Assembly (NCBI RefSeq): GCF_034092375.1
Contig: NZ_CP139302.1
Coordinates: 124,001-188,000 of the forward strand
Source: Prochlorococcus sp. MIT 1300
GTDB taxonomy: Bacteria; Cyanobacteriota; Cyanobacteriia; PCC-6307; Cyanobiaceae
Direction: 5' to 3'
DNA length: 64,000 bases
The translations under genes and the position numbers were made by a program. How positions within the stretch are numbered: the first letter of the stretch is position 1; each line of letters begins with the position of its first letter. Below are positions 1 through 10,048 of the stretch, one piece after another. The notes under the pieces were generated by a model. It saw only the letters and a list, made by a program, of their open reading frames with translations. It did no database searches and was not told where the DNA came from.

Positions 1-452
1 CCTCCTACGTAAACCAGCGCTGGTTAGGTGGCATGCTTACTAATTGGTCAACTATGAAGGCTCGGATTGACCGTTTAAAAGACCTAGAAAGGATGGAATC
101 CAGTGGCGCTATTGCTATGCGCCCTAAGAAAGAAGCCGCTGTTCTTCGAAGAGAACTAGAGAGACTCCAAAAATATCTCGGTGGCTTGAAAGGAATGCGA
201 CGTCTTCCTGATGTTGTGGTCTTGGTTGATCAGCGTCGTGAGACAAATGCAGTCTTAGAAGCTCGCAAGTTGGACATCCCTCTTATTTCCATGTTGGATA
301 CCAACTGTGATCCCGATCTTTGCGAAGTTCCTATCCCTTGTAATGATGATGCAGTTCGCTCTGTTCAACTTGTTCTGGGCAGATTAGCTGACGCAATTAA
401 TGAAGGGCGCCATGGATCTAATGATCAACGCGGTCATGGAAGTGACAATTAA
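1..452 (+). CDS. rpsB: 30S ribosomal protein S2, C-terminal part (truncated by window edge)
   Basis: Component of the small ribosomal subunit. The reading frame is open from base 3, so the gene enters from the left and only its last 149 residues are seen. The stretch [14 protein letters not shown] is the conserved S2 signature, followed by [18 protein letters not shown] and the [13 protein letters not shown] segment. It lies 83 bases ahead of tsf on the same strand, the usual bacterial rpsB-tsf operon order. The C-terminal tail is rich in His, Gly and Asn, as is common for a disordered end. Confidence 0.97.
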   Translation, partial: SYVNQRWLGGMLTNWSTMKARIDRLKDLERMESSGAIAMRPKKEAAVLRRELERLQKYLGGLKGMRRLPDVVVLVDQRRETNAVLEARKLDIPLISMLDTNCDPDLCEVPIPCNDDAVRSVQLVLGRLADAINEGRHGSNDQRGHGSDN

Positions 453-535
453 GTTTGCTTCTGTAATTAACCTCTCTGCTCTGGCATCTATTTAGCCGAG
501 CTTTTTCTCTTAAATCCTTTTAACTCAAATTAAAA

Positions 536-1192
536 ATGGCCGAAGTATCAGCCAAGCTTGTCAAAGAACTGCGTGACAAAACAGGCGCAGGAATGATGGA
601 TTGCAAAAAAGCCCTAGGTGAAACTGGTGGTGATGCAACCAAAGCCGTGGAGTGGTTAAGACAGAAAGGCATTGCAAGTGCAGAAAAGAAATCAGGGCGG
701 ATTGCTGCCGAAGGAGCTGTTGGCAGTTATATCCATACTGGTGCACGGGTGGGGGTGCTTTTAGAACTAAATTGTGAAACAGATTTTGTTGCCCGAGGAG
801 AACTGTTCCAAGGCCTGCTGAGAGATATATCAATGCAGGTCGCTGCATGCCCGAATGTTGAATACGTCTCTACTGACCAGATTCCGAATGAAGTGGTTGA
901 AAAAGAGAAGTCTATTGAAATGGGGAGAGATGATTTGTCCGGCAAACCTGATCAGATGAAGGTAAAAATTGTTGAAGGAAGGATTGCTAAGAGATTGAAA
1001 GAACTTGCATTAATGGAACAACCTTTTATTCGGGATGGTTCAATGTCAGTTGCGGAACTTGTGAAACAAGTTGCAGGTCAGATAGGAGAGAACATTCAAG
1101 TTCGTCGTTTCACTCGATATACCTTGGGAGAAGGAATTGAAATTGAGAAAGTTGACTTCGCTACTGAAGTAGCTTCTATGACAGCAGCCTGA
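536..1192 (+). CDS. tsf: Translation elongation factor Ts
   Basis: Guanine-nucleotide exchange factor for EF-Tu. The N-terminal UBA-like domain (about residues 4-45) carries [20 protein letters not shown], followed by the core with [11 protein letters not shown] near residue 80. At 218 aa it is the short cyanobacterial form rather than the roughly 280-aa enterobacterial form. It starts at an ATG preceded only by an A-rich leader, and ends two bases before the next gene, so the operon rpsB-tsf-unknown-recG is likely. Confidence 0.97.
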   Translation: MAEVSAKLVKELRDKTGAGMMDCKKALGETGGDATKAVEWLRQKGIASAEKKSGRIAAEGAVGSYIHTGARVGVLLELNCETDFVARGELFQGLLRDISMQVAACPNVEYVSTDQIPNEVVEKEKSIEMGRDDLSGKPDQMKVKIVEGRIAKRLKELALMEQPFIRDGSMSVAELVKQVAGQIGENIQVRRFTRYTLGEGIEIEKVDFATEVASMTAA

Positions 1193-1194
1193 TT

Positions 1195-2391
1195 TTGTCG
1201 ATTAAAAACCAGTTTCCTTCAAAATATGATCCTGAACATCAGCTTGAATCTCTCAAGCTGATATGTAAGAAGTTTGCACCTGTCATTTATAAAGATCAGG
1301 CCTTATACCTCCAGTTATTACGAAGTGAATTGAAGAAAGCAGTTCACCAAGCATTGTTTTGTCTTCTTGAAGATTGCGAAAATAACCCTTTAAAGACTTT
1401 CCCTGAGAACAAAAGAAGGTCTTTAAAAGAACAAATCGATCAGTTGGTTTCTAAGTGCCTTTCCTTGCTAACGATCGAACATCTAATGGATCTTGCTAGG
1501 CAAATGGAGATTGAGAGAAGACTTAAGGATGAGAAGGCTAGAAAACAACTATTGAGAGAGTTGGACCAGGAAGAACCTTCAATTGTTGAGGATAAAGTAT
1601 CAATTAATTTAGATGAATCCTCCTCAAAAGACCATAAAATTGGCCAATTTCTATTGGGTAGATTTGATAACGACATTTCTTTAGATTCACCTGTTGATAG
1701 TTCTAACGAGTTGAATTATGGAGAAGAATTGAGAGATGAACACGACTCAAAAGACAAATGCAATGATCTTTTGGAGGAAGATTTAGGCTCCTCTCCCCCC
1801 ATTAACAATGATTTAGAGGTTTTACGTTCGCTATTTGCTTTAGCTGGCGAGACACTGAATCCTGACGATGCTAAGGGTGAGGGTGATTTTGAGAATTTAA
1901 ATCAGCAAGAACTCTCTTTTGAAAGCCAAACAAATTTTGGTAAAGAGTTTCTACCAAGCAATCCAAGAGAGTTGATTAATTGGATGGAATTTATAGACAT
2001 AGCAACTTCCAGAAGACTAAGGAATCTTTCTCATACGTTAAATATAGAGTTGCTTAGAGCTGGGATTGTAAATACTCTTTTGCCGGTTAACCTTCTTGAT
2101 GCTGCTATTAGAGGTCAGTTAGAAACACAACCTGTTCCTTCAAATCTTCTTAGGCTCCGACTTCCTGCCCCAAATGGTTCCCTTGAGGACTCTATGGAAA
2201 TTACTTGTTTATTATTTCGTACGTCTGAGTTGGAATTTGATGCTCCACTTTTACGGAGGTGTAGGTCGCAGTTAAAGCATCATCGTCGTGACCTACTAAG
2301 AATGGCTTTACAGCAACGACATTGGCAAAGTCGCTCAGTAGCCAAGGAGGCTCGTCTTTTATGGTGGCAGAAACCTCTAGAAAATTTGTAG
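1195..2391 (+). CDS. Unknown acidic protein between tsf and recG
   Basis: I do not recognise this 398-aa protein. It begins at a TTG two bases after the tsf stop; no ATG occurs near the start. The N-terminal 120 residues look helical, followed by an acidic, Ser/Asn-rich, low-complexity linker (about residues 130-230). The last 150 residues look folded, with a Leu/Arg-rich end. Its 3' end overlaps recG by about 30 bases, so it is probably co-transcribed and translationally linked with recG. It is probably a lineage-specific cyanobacterial protein; no function is assigned. Confidence 0.8.
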   Translation: MSIKNQFPSKYDPEHQLESLKLICKKFAPVIYKDQALYLQLLRSELKKAVHQALFCLLEDCENNPLKTFPENKRRSLKEQIDQLVSKCLSLLTIEHLMDLARQMEIERRLKDEKARKQLLRELDQEEPSIVEDKVSINLDESSSKDHKIGQFLLGRFDNDISLDSPVDSSNELNYGEELRDEHDSKDKCNDLLEEDLGSSPPINNDLEVLRSLFALAGETLNPDDAKGEGDFENLNQQELSFESQTNFGKEFLPSNPRELINWMEFIDIATSRRLRNLSHTLNIELLRAGIVNTLLPVNLLDAAIRGQLETQPVPSNLLRLRLPAPNGSLEDSMEITCLLFRTSELEFDAPLLRRCRSQLKHHRRDLLRMALQQRHWQSRSVAKEARLLWWQKPLENL

Positions 2392-4898
2392 AGGTTTCAC
2401 CTCATGTGCTGACTTCAGATCAGTTAAAACAGTTGTTGGATTGGATTCAACCAATCCAACAGGCTCTTAGAGTGGAAGCAGAGTCTGGTTTTGGCAATCT
2501 TCAAGGCAGACAGGAATATTTTGATGTTTTTTTGATTAGGCAACTCTCGAATCCGCCCGACGCGAAGCTTTCTATAGATGCTGTTACTCTTTTAAAACAA
2601 TTAGTTGAATCTTTTAAGAGTTATTCTCAGAGTAATGATGTAACAAGAAGGAGATTAGTAACAACTACACGCCAGTTCTTACATGAATCTTCAATGAGTT
2701 TGAGGCCTGTCGCTCCTGTTGCCTCTCCACGGCTAAAACTTAGTAACTTGGATCAAAAGTTTAAGACTAGAGATGATCTTAATGAATCTTGTAATTTAGA
2801 TAGCCCTATTTCCTGTATCAAGGGGATTGGTCCTAAGATATCTGAAAAATTAGTTTCTCTTGGAATACTTTTAATACGAGATTTGATTGAGTATTATCCT
2901 CGAGATTACCTAAATTATGCCTCTTTAAAGCGCATTCAGGATATTGAAGCAGGAGAAACTGCGACAATTGTTGCAAGTATCAGAAAAGTAAACAGTTTCA
3001 TTAGCCCTAAAAATCCCAACCTGTCGATCCTTGAATTACATGTGCAAGACCAAACTGGAAAACTTAAGGTAACAAGGTTTTTCGTTGGAAGACGTTTTTC
3101 AAGCTATCATTATTTAAAAACTCAGACTAATTTATACCCTCTAGGGTCAATTGTTGCTGTAAGTGGACTTGTTAAAGAAGGCAATTACGGTAAGACTTTT
3201 CTGGATCCACTTATAGAAGTTATGGAATCGAAAGAGTCAACTCTTAGATCTAGATGGATAGGTAGATTAATGCCTATTTATTCATTAACTGAGGGTCTCA
3301 AAGCAGAACGCTTCCGTTCCTTAGTAGAAGATGTTATGCCCTATGTTTATTTATATAAAGACCCTTTACCTTCGAATAGACTTAAGAATTTAAATCTTGT
3401 GAATATTTCCACGGCACTGTCAGATATTCATATGCCAAAGGACAATTCATCATTGCAATTAGCAAGAAGGAGACTTGTCTTTAATGAGTTCCTTATGCTC
3501 CAACTTGGTTTACTGCAACGCCGAAAAGAGTTTCGTAAACATCCCTCTCCTGTTTTTGATAGTGTTACAAGAAGAGATGGACTTGTTGGTAGTTTTTTAG
3601 CTTTACTGCCTTTTAGCCTTACAGCAGCACAAGAGAGGGTTCTTTCGGAAATCGAGGCTGACTTAACTAGTCTCAAGCCAATGGCACGTTTAGTTCAAGG
3701 TGATGTAGGTTCTGGCAAAACTGTAGTTGCTTTAGCATCACTACTTAACGCAGTTCAATCTGGTTGGCAGGGGGCAATAATGGCTCCTACAGAAGTTTTA
3801 GCAGAACAACATTATCAAAACTTTTGTAATTGGTTGCCGAAGATCCATGTCACGGTTGCTCTGCTCACAGGTTCAACTTCCTCAACAAAACGTAGGAAGA
3901 TCCTTGATGACTTAGCGAATGGAACATTAAACATTATTGTTGGCACACACGCCCTTATTGAAGATTCAGTTGTTTTCAACCGATTAGGACTTGTTGTTGT
4001 GGATGAACAGCATCGTTTTGGTGTACGCCAACGAAATCTTTTGCTTGATAAAGGTTTGCAACCTCATCTCCTTACAATGACAGCCACTCCTATTCCAAGG
4101 ACTCTTGCTTTATCTATTCATGGCGATTTGGATGTTAGCCAAATAGATGAACTGCCGCCAGGAAGGATGCCTATTAAAACTCAAATTATTAGCTCAGTGA
4201 ATAGGAATAAGGCTTACGCGCTTATTAGGAATGAGGTAGATCTTGGGCATAAGGCATATGTTGTATTGCCCTTAATAGACGAATCTGAGAAATTAAATCT
4301 CCGTTCAGCGATAGAGACTTACAAGAAGTTATCAGAGGGAGTTTTCGCAGACATTAATGTTGGCTTATTGCATGGACGTATGACCAGTGCTGAGAAGAAT
4401 GAGATAGTACGAAATTTTGCCTCTGGAACTTGTCAGGTACTTGTTTCTACAACAGTCGTTGAAGTTGGAGTTGATGTTCCTGAAGCAACTGTGATTTTGA
4501 TAGATCATGCCGATCGTTTTGGTTTGGCTCAACTCCATCAACTACGTGGTCGTGTTGGAAGAGGCCACGCCAAGTCGCATTGTTTGCTTATACATGACCG
4601 TAAAAATGATTTGGCTGGTAATCGTTTAGAGGTTTTGGTGAATTCTGACGATGGTTTTGAGATCGCTGAAATTGATATGACCTTACGAGGACCTGGTCAG
4701 GTTTTGGGCACAAGACAATCAGGCATTCCAGATTTTGTTTTGGCCAGTTTGGAAGAGGATGGTGATGTGCTTTTGCAAGCAAGGAATGAGGCCATTGCTC
4801 TTTTAGAACAGGATCCTGAATTGAATGAGTTTCCTTTGTTAAAAGATTTGCTCAGAAGGTATTGGCATAAGATTCGCGGTAATGAACACCTAAATTAA
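2361..4898 (+). CDS. recG: ATP-dependent DNA helicase RecG
   Basis: Branch-migration helicase that remodels stalled forks and Holliday junctions. A wedge/OB region follows the helix-hairpin-helix-like CIKGIGPKISEKL. The helicase core has Walker A GDVGSGKT (about residue 447), the DEQH box (about 548), TMTATPIPRTLAL (motif III) and the C-terminal LRGRVGRG. I chose the ATG at 2361 because AAGGAGG at 2344-2350 gives a strong ribosome site. An in-frame TTG at 2322 would add 13 residues. The roughly 845-aa length, with an N-terminal extension before the wedge, is normal for cyanobacterial RecG. Confidence 0.96.
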   Translation: MVAETSRKFVEVSPHVLTSDQLKQLLDWIQPIQQALRVEAESGFGNLQGRQEYFDVFLIRQLSNPPDAKLSIDAVTLLKQLVESFKSYSQSNDVTRRRLVTTTRQFLHESSMSLRPVAPVASPRLKLSNLDQKFKTRDDLNESCNLDSPISCIKGIGPKISEKLVSLGILLIRDLIEYYPRDYLNYASLKRIQDIEAGETATIVASIRKVNSFISPKNPNLSILELHVQDQTGKLKVTRFFVGRRFSSYHYLKTQTNLYPLGSIVAVSGLVKEGNYGKTFLDPLIEVMESKESTLRSRWIGRLMPIYSLTEGLKAERFRSLVEDVMPYVYLYKDPLPSNRLKNLNLVNISTALSDIHMPKDNSSLQLARRRLVFNEFLMLQLGLLQRRKEFRKHPSPVFDSVTRRDGLVGSFLALLPFSLTAAQERVLSEIEADLTSLKPMARLVQGDVGSGKTVVALASLLNAVQSGWQGAIMAPTEVLAEQHYQNFCNWLPKIHVTVALLTGSTSSTKRRKILDDLANGTLNIIVGTHALIEDSVVFNRLGLVVVDEQHRFGVRQRNLLLDKGLQPHLLTMTATPIPRTLALSIHGDLDVSQIDELPPGRMPIKTQIISSVNRNKAYALIRNEVDLGHKAYVVLPLIDESEKLNLRSAIETYKKLSEGVFADINVGLLHGRMTSAEKNEIVRNFASGTCQVLVSTTVVEVGVDVPEATVILIDHADRFGLAQLHQLRGRVGRGHAKSHCLLIHDRKNDLAGNRLEVLVNSDDGFEIAEIDMTLRGPGQVLGTRQSGIPDFVLASLEEDGDVLLQARNEAIALLEQDPELNEFPLLKDLLRRYWHKIRGNEHLN

Positions 4899-5010
4899 AG
4901 CGCATAATATTTTTTCCACAGGTCCGAGACTCGTATAAGACTCAAATGAGAACAACCTTGCTGTGCGTTGTCTCTTGAAGTCTGTCTATGAATTGAATAT
5001 TTTGAGACGC

Positions 5011-5055
5011 TTTCGAGAATTCCTGGATCAAGATTTGCTGACCGAATTCTCGAAA
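5011..5055. repeat. Perfect 12-bp inverted repeat
   Basis: TTTCGAGAATTC at 5011-5022 is exactly complementary in reverse to GAATTCTCGAAA at 5044-5055, with a 21-base loop. No T-run follows either arm, so it is not a classic intrinsic terminator. Confidence 0.8.
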
Positions 5056-5081
5056 ACATACCTTTTTGCAACTGTTTTCGA
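5050..5081. repeat. Overlapping 9-bp inverted repeat that competes with the upstream stem
   Basis: TCGAAAACA at 5050-5058 pairs with TGTTTTCGA at 5073-5081 across a 14-base loop. The left arm shares bases 5050-5055 with the right arm of the preceding 12-bp repeat, so the two hairpins are mutually exclusive. Confidence 0.75.
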
Positions 5082-5178
5082 ATAACTGTGACAAAAGGAA
5101 CAGTCGGGTCAGGCTCTAATAAAAATTTTAAAGTTAAGAGGATTTGAAGGGATTTTGTGCATGCTTTATTTTTAGTCC

Positions 5179-5988
5179 GTGGGATCCTTAAGAGTTTCCA
5201 TTTGTGGAAAACCCTCCCTTGCTTGTGGAAATGATTGTTTTAGCCCTTCTTTTATGGACCGACCTTGGACAAAATGGCCAATAAATGAGTGTGGTGAAAA
5301 CCTTGTAAAAATTCCAGTTTCTTTCTTTCGATTGCAACCTCATCCCTATGTTGCCCTTGGGGCTCCATATCAAAGAATTGATGCGCCTTATTTTTTGAGA
5401 AAGGATGTTGTTCGTCGTTTGTTGGCTGCCCAGGATGAGCTTCAGAGAATTGACCCAGAGACCTCTTTGGTAATTTTCGATGGATGGAGGCCTATAAACG
5501 TTCAAGCTTTCATGGTTGAACATGCTATTAATCAAGAATGTGAATCAAGGGGTATTGCCCCTCTTGATCCAACTAAAAGATTCGAGCGAAAAAAAGCAAT
5601 TGAATCTGTTAAGAGGTTTTGGGCGGCACCAAGTTTTGACCCAATGACACCTCCACCTCATAGTACTGGGGGAGCTGTTGACATAACAATTTCTGATGTT
5701 AATGGTCGACCACTAGATATGGGGAGTGAGATTGATCAAATTGGAGCTATTTCTGAACCTGATTATTTTTCAGACTTACGGCAGAAAATTGTTACTAATA
5801 AAACACGACTTTTTAACTATAGAAGAAGAATTCTGGCTATTGCAATGAGTAAGGTTGGTTTTTTACAACACCCAAATGAATGGTGGCATTTTAGTTATGG
5901 AGATCAGATGTGGGCTTTTATCTGTAATGAGAGAGAAGCTATTTATGGAGCTTTGTCTTCAATAGATAATAAGTCTAGAACTGCTTGA
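5179..5988 (+). CDS. D-alanyl-D-alanine dipeptidase-like (VanX/DdpX, peptidase M15D)
   Basis: Zinc metallopeptidase of the VanX/DdpX family, which hydrolyses D-Ala-D-Ala and is likely to serve peptidoglycan turnover here. FDGWRP is seen near residue 98. The metal motif HSTGGAVD gives His161 and Asp168, and NEWWHF gives the catalytic Glu234 and third ligand His237. At 269 aa it is a little longer than VanX. The start is a GTG at 5179; an ATG 25 codons later would also keep the whole catalytic domain. No vanH/vanA partners are nearby, so antibiotic resistance is unlikely. It converges on sulfite reductase with a 46-base 3' overlap. Confidence 0.8.
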   Translation: MGSLRVSICGKPSLACGNDCFSPSFMDRPWTKWPINECGENLVKIPVSFFRLQPHPYVALGAPYQRIDAPYFLRKDVVRRLLAAQDELQRIDPETSLVIFDGWRPINVQAFMVEHAINQECESRGIAPLDPTKRFERKKAIESVKRFWAAPSFDPMTPPPHSTGGAVDITISDVNGRPLDMGSEIDQIGAISEPDYFSDLRQKIVTNKTRLFNYRRRILAIAMSKVGFLQHPNEWWHFSYGDQMWAFICNEREAIYGALSSIDNKSRTA

Positions 5989-7739
5989 TCACCAATGGCC
6001 TTGATATGAGAACCAAAACTTTTTCTTCCTCCAGATTCTTTCCAATTAATTAATAGTGGCTCAATAGTTCTTTCTAAATCTTTCAAAGGCATTTTTTGAA
6101 TGTAGGGTTTAGCTAGTCTCTTTAAATTAGGGGTTCCGCCTAGCCACAGCTGATATTGGTCCACTCCACTTCCAACTAATGCCAGCTCGGCCATATATGG
6201 CCGAGCACAACCATTAGGACAGCCAGTCATCCTTACAAGGATTGTTTTGTTAATGTCTAGACGTTTCAATTGACTCTCTATTCTTTCAAGGATATTAGGC
6301 AAGGATCTTTCGGCTTCTGTTATAGCAAGGCCACATAGTGGTAGTGCTGGACAGGCAATTGCATGTCTTTTAATAGCTGCAGGAGTCGCTGGATTTTTAA
6401 TACCTAGAGAAGCCAGGGCTTCTTTGATGCTGGAAAGTTGTGTTCCACCAATATTGCAGAGAAGTAAATCTTGGTTGGGTGTAAGGCGGATCTCTAGTTG
6501 ATATTTTTCTACTATTTCTCTAATACCTTTTTTCAGTCCACCTTCTAACCTGCCTGATAGAAGAGGAATCCCCACAAACCATTTACGGGAACCTTGTCTA
6601 TGCCATCCAAGATAGTCTTCTAGTTTATCTTTTGGTTCAGGCCTTAGTGGTTTTATTTCATGTTTAAAGTAACTTTTCTGGAGCTCATTCTTAAACCATT
6701 CAATTCCTTGGTCGTGAAGCAAATATTTCATGCGAGCATGCCGTCTGGTTTTGCGGTCTCCGTAATCTCTTTGAAGTGCCAATATTGACTGTACTAGTTC
6801 TAAAATATAATTTCCAGGTATATAACCAAGAGGATCAGCTGCCCTAGCAAAAGTTTCGTCATTATTATGGGTTCTTCCCATGCCTCCGCCTACGTAAACG
6901 TTGCATCCTTTTAGTAGACCTTTTGAATCAGTAAAGGCTACCAGGCCTACATCATTTGTGAGCAAGTCAACAGAGTTATCTCCTGGGACTGTAACTGCAC
7001 ATTTGAATTTACGTGGCATATAGGTAGCGCCATATAGCGGTTCGTTTTTGTCTCCACTAAAGACTCCTTTCTCATATTGTTTGGCACGGGCTTTTTTGAC
7101 TTGAATGTTGGGTCGTATTTGATAAGTAAGATCTCCATCTACCCAAAGATCCAAATAGGATGTCTCAGCTTGTTTAGGTGATAAAAGATCAGCAATTTGA
7201 TTGGCAAGCTCTCGCGCTGCAGGATAGGAACCTTTTTCATAAGGAGCTGCAGGAGCCATAACATTGCGAGTGATATCTCCACAGGCCGCGAGGGTTGAAC
7301 CCATTGACACAAGGATTTTGCCAATTACTTGTTTAAGATTTGCTTTGCTAACACCATGCATTTGAAATGCTTGGCGCGTTGTCGCACGAAGAGTCCCATT
7401 ACCTAAGGCGTTAGAGAGATTATCTAGTTCAACAAATAATGATGCAGGAATCCTCCCTCCAGGACTCCTAAGCCGGAGCATCATCTGCCAGTCCTTCCCT
7501 AGGCCTTTTTTGCGGTTATCTCGATTGTCTTGTTGATAACTACCGTGAAACTTCAGCAGCTGCAGGGCGTCATTTGAGAAATGGTCACTTTTTGCCGATA
7601 GTTCCGAGGCAAGGGGCTCTTGTAGATAGCCACTTTTTTCCTTGAACTCCTCGAACTTACTTGTTCCGGAACCAGTTGCTATGCAAGGTGAGAATCTTGT
7701 CTCTACCTTTTTGTCCAATGCTGTGTCCCCTGCGGTCAC
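5943..7739 (-). CDS. sir: Ferredoxin-dependent assimilatory sulfite reductase
   Basis: Six-electron reduction of sulfite to sulfide with photosynthetically reduced ferredoxin. The siroheme/4Fe-4S ligands are the Cys pairs at about 463/469 (ACPALPLCG) and 507/511 (TGCPNGCARP). Two ferredoxin-like half repeats are visible, including MLRLRSPGG and GDITRNVMAP in the N-terminal half. The start is a GTG at 7739, the only plausible start since the next Met lies inside the first conserved domain. It diverges from glyS across 79 bases. Nitrite reductase is related, but the overall sequence fits sulfite reductase better. Confidence 0.9.
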   Translation of the reverse strand: MTAGDTALDKKVETRFSPCIATGSGTSKFEEFKEKSGYLQEPLASELSAKSDHFSNDALQLLKFHGSYQQDNRDNRKKGLGKDWQMMLRLRSPGGRIPASLFVELDNLSNALGNGTLRATTRQAFQMHGVSKANLKQVIGKILVSMGSTLAACGDITRNVMAPAAPYEKGSYPAARELANQIADLLSPKQAETSYLDLWVDGDLTYQIRPNIQVKKARAKQYEKGVFSGDKNEPLYGATYMPRKFKCAVTVPGDNSVDLLTNDVGLVAFTDSKGLLKGCNVYVGGGMGRTHNNDETFARAADPLGYIPGNYILELVQSILALQRDYGDRKTRRHARMKYLLHDQGIEWFKNELQKSYFKHEIKPLRPEPKDKLEDYLGWHRQGSRKWFVGIPLLSGRLEGGLKKGIREIVEKYQLEIRLTPNQDLLLCNIGGTQLSSIKEALASLGIKNPATPAAIKRHAIACPALPLCGLAITEAERSLPNILERIESQLKRLDINKTILVRMTGCPNGCARPYMAELALVGSGVDQYQLWLGGTPNLKRLAKPYIQKMPLKDLERTIEPLLINWKESGGRKSFGSHIKAIGDQAVLDLLSIEDKAP

Positions 7740-7818
7740 GGCGTCATTATTTTTCTATTACACGGTAGCGAAGTTCACAGCACTTTTTACCAATCGATTT
7801 ATATACAGTGTCAACCAG

Positions 7819-9999
7819 ATGCCCTTGGCAGACTTGTCGACCTTTTTGCTTGAGATCGGTACTGAGGAATTGCCAGCAGATTTCGTAAGACTTGCACCCC
7901 CTCAGCTGGAAAAGTTGGTTAGTCAACACTTTGAACAGCGGAGGCTTGGTTACGGAAAAATTCTTTCAACGGCGACTCCTAGGCGAATTGTCTTATTAGT
8001 CGATGATTTGGCTTCAAAGGCTGAGGACTTTGAAGAGGAGAGAAAAGGGCCTCCAGCGAGTACGGCCTTTGTGAATGGTTCTCCAACTGCTGCTGCAATT
8101 GGGTTCGCAAAGCGATTTGGCTTAGAAGTCAATGATCTAGAAGTGCGAGAAACTGCAAAAGGGGCCTTCGTTTTTGCAAAGGTTATTGAACAGGGGGTTT
8201 CTGCGAATGAATTGCTCGCTGAAATTATTCCTAATTTGATAGCGGCTCTACAGGGGAAGCGATTTATGCGTTGGGGTACTGGTGAAAGACGTTTCTCTAG
8301 ACCGATTCGCTGGTTGGTTTCTCTTTTAGACAGTGAAGTAGTTCCTGTGTGCCTTGATGGCGGTGACCCTAAAGTTCTTGCGGGTAAAAGCAGCAGAGGC
8401 CATAGACTTCACAAACGCATAGTAAATATCGAATCAGCAAGTTCATATTTGGATTCTCTTTTACATGCAGGTGTAATGGTTGAAAGGACTGAGCGCAATC
8501 AATTTATTAAAGGAGAAATTGAAAAGTCAGCCGAAAAACTCAATGCTATTGCGGATGTTCCACAAACATTACTAGATGAACTAACTGATTTAGTTGAGTC
8601 GCCAGACCTTATAGAAGGTGAAGTGGATGATTCTTTCTTGGACTTGCCAGCAGAAGTTCTTAGTACCGTAATGCGACTTCATCAGCGTTATATACCTCTT
8701 TATAAAAAAAATGCATCTAAAGATTCACTTGAACTTCAGGCAAGAAACGATCTTCTCCCCCGTTTTATTTGTATTGGCAATGGATTGAAGGAATCAAGAC
8801 CTAGTATTAAGCGAGGTAATGAGAGAGTCCTTAAGGCAAGGCTTGCTGATGCGGAATTCTTTGTTCAAGCTGACAGAGCAGTTAAAAGCTCGATCAGATG
8901 TGAGCAACTGGCTCAGGTTACCTTTGCCGATGGCCTTGGTTCAGTGCTTGATAGGGTTCATCGACTGGAATGGGTAGCTCAGTTGTGCCTGAGTCATTTA
9001 ACACTTGCTAACTCTGTCTCTGAAAATGTACTCCGAGCAGCGAGTCTTTCAAAACATGATTTAGTTAGTCAGATAGTTGGAGAATTCCCAGAACTACAAG
9101 GGATTATGGGCGCTAAATATTTAATTGCTGAGGAAGAGTCAAGAGAAGTTGCTCTTGCTGTTTCAGAACAATATCTTCCAAGAGGAGCAGGTGATCTTCT
9201 GCCTGAGTCTGAGGCTGGGGCTGTTTTAGCTTTAGTAGATAGATTGGAGCTTTTGATAAGCATCTATTCAAAAGGAGAGCGACCAAGTGGGTCTTCTGAT
9301 CCTTATGGCTTGAGACGAGCTGGAAATGGGATTTTGCAGATTTTGTGGTCAAGAGGATTAAAACTAAATCTTTATGAGGTTTGTCAACTGGCTACAATTC
9401 ATTGGTCAAAACTTTTCCCTGATTTTAGTATTGATCATTCTTCATTGTTTATTGATATTGGAGAATTTTTTCAGCAAAGAATTAGTACTTTATTGGAGGA
9501 GGCTGGGGTTGATATTGATATTGCTCAAGCAGTTTCAGGGAAAGGAACCTCGATAAAAAGATTGCTTTCTGACCCATCAGACTGCAGAACAAGAGCTAAT
9601 CTCCTGACAGACATGAGAAGAACTGGTGAGTTGATTAAGCTTCAAGCTGTGGTAACTCGAGCATCAAGATTGGCAGAGAAAGGTGATCTTACTCTTGATA
9701 TATTGAGTGCATCAGGGGTAGTAAATCCTAGTCTATTCGAGAAGAAGAGTGAGCATCAGATGCTTTCTGTAATCAATAGTCTTGAACCTATAGCAGTAGG
9801 AAAACTCGAGTCTGGCTATAAACAATTGGCTGATGGTTTGCAGTCAAGTACAGAAGCTCTTTCGTGTTTCTTTGATGGTGATCAAAGTGTAATGGTAATG
9901 ACTGAAAACTTGGAAGTTCGTAAGAACCGCTTGAACATGTTAGGTGTGCTAAGAAATCAGGCCAGGCTTTTGGCGGATTTCAGTCAAATAGTTGGTTAA
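7819..9999 (+). CDS. glyS: Glycyl-tRNA synthetase beta subunit
   Basis: Beta subunit of the heterotetrameric glycyl-tRNA synthetase, with roles in tRNA recognition. The family start LLEIGTEELPADFV is seen at residues 9-22, and KRFMRWGTGERRFSRPIRW around residue 138. SDPYGLRRAGNGILQIL lies near residue 495, and a DALR-type anticodon-binding C-terminal region follows. The frame is open 59 codons further upstream, but the ATG at 7819 matches the family N-terminus and leaves room for the divergent sir promoter. The length of 726 aa is typical. glyQ is not in this window. Confidence 0.95.
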   Translation: MPLADLSTFLLEIGTEELPADFVRLAPPQLEKLVSQHFEQRRLGYGKILSTATPRRIVLLVDDLASKAEDFEEERKGPPASTAFVNGSPTAAAIGFAKRFGLEVNDLEVRETAKGAFVFAKVIEQGVSANELLAEIIPNLIAALQGKRFMRWGTGERRFSRPIRWLVSLLDSEVVPVCLDGGDPKVLAGKSSRGHRLHKRIVNIESASSYLDSLLHAGVMVERTERNQFIKGEIEKSAEKLNAIADVPQTLLDELTDLVESPDLIEGEVDDSFLDLPAEVLSTVMRLHQRYIPLYKKNASKDSLELQARNDLLPRFICIGNGLKESRPSIKRGNERVLKARLADAEFFVQADRAVKSSIRCEQLAQVTFADGLGSVLDRVHRLEWVAQLCLSHLTLANSVSENVLRAASLSKHDLVSQIVGEFPELQGIMGAKYLIAEEESREVALAVSEQYLPRGAGDLLPESEAGAVLALVDRLELLISIYSKGERPSGSSDPYGLRRAGNGILQILWSRGLKLNLYEVCQLATIHWSKLFPDFSIDHSSLFIDIGEFFQQRISTLLEEAGVDIDIAQAVSGKGTSIKRLLSDPSDCRTRANLLTDMRRTGELIKLQAVVTRASRLAEKGDLTLDILSASGVVNPSLFEKKSEHQMLSVINSLEPIAVGKLESGYKQLADGLQSSTEALSCFFDGDQSVMVMTENLEVRKNRLNMLGVLRNQARLLADFSQIVG

Positions 10000-10048
10000 C
10001 TTTATTGGTAAGATTTTTTGGTTAATTATAGACCTGTAAAAACTTGCT

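Larger units (their letters stand above)
4899..5178 (+). other. Structured 280-base spacer; possible non-coding RNA or regulatory leader
   Basis: No convincing ORF is present. The spacer is crowded with complementary segments: an imperfect stem (GAGAACAAC at 4948-4956 with GTTGTCTC at 4967-4974) and two overlapping inverted repeats at 5011-5055 and 5050-5081, listed separately. A TATAAG hexamer lies near 4934-4939, and an A/T run near 5117-5130 could end a transcript. It could be an sRNA gene on the + strand, the 3' end of recG mRNA, or the leader of the dipeptidase gene. Sequence alone does not decide. Confidence 0.35.

Noticed and set aside
561-848. 95-aa minus-strand frame inside tsf and many similar frames inside real genes
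   Set aside because: These are shadows of strongly supported genes on the other strand or frame and show no family patterns.
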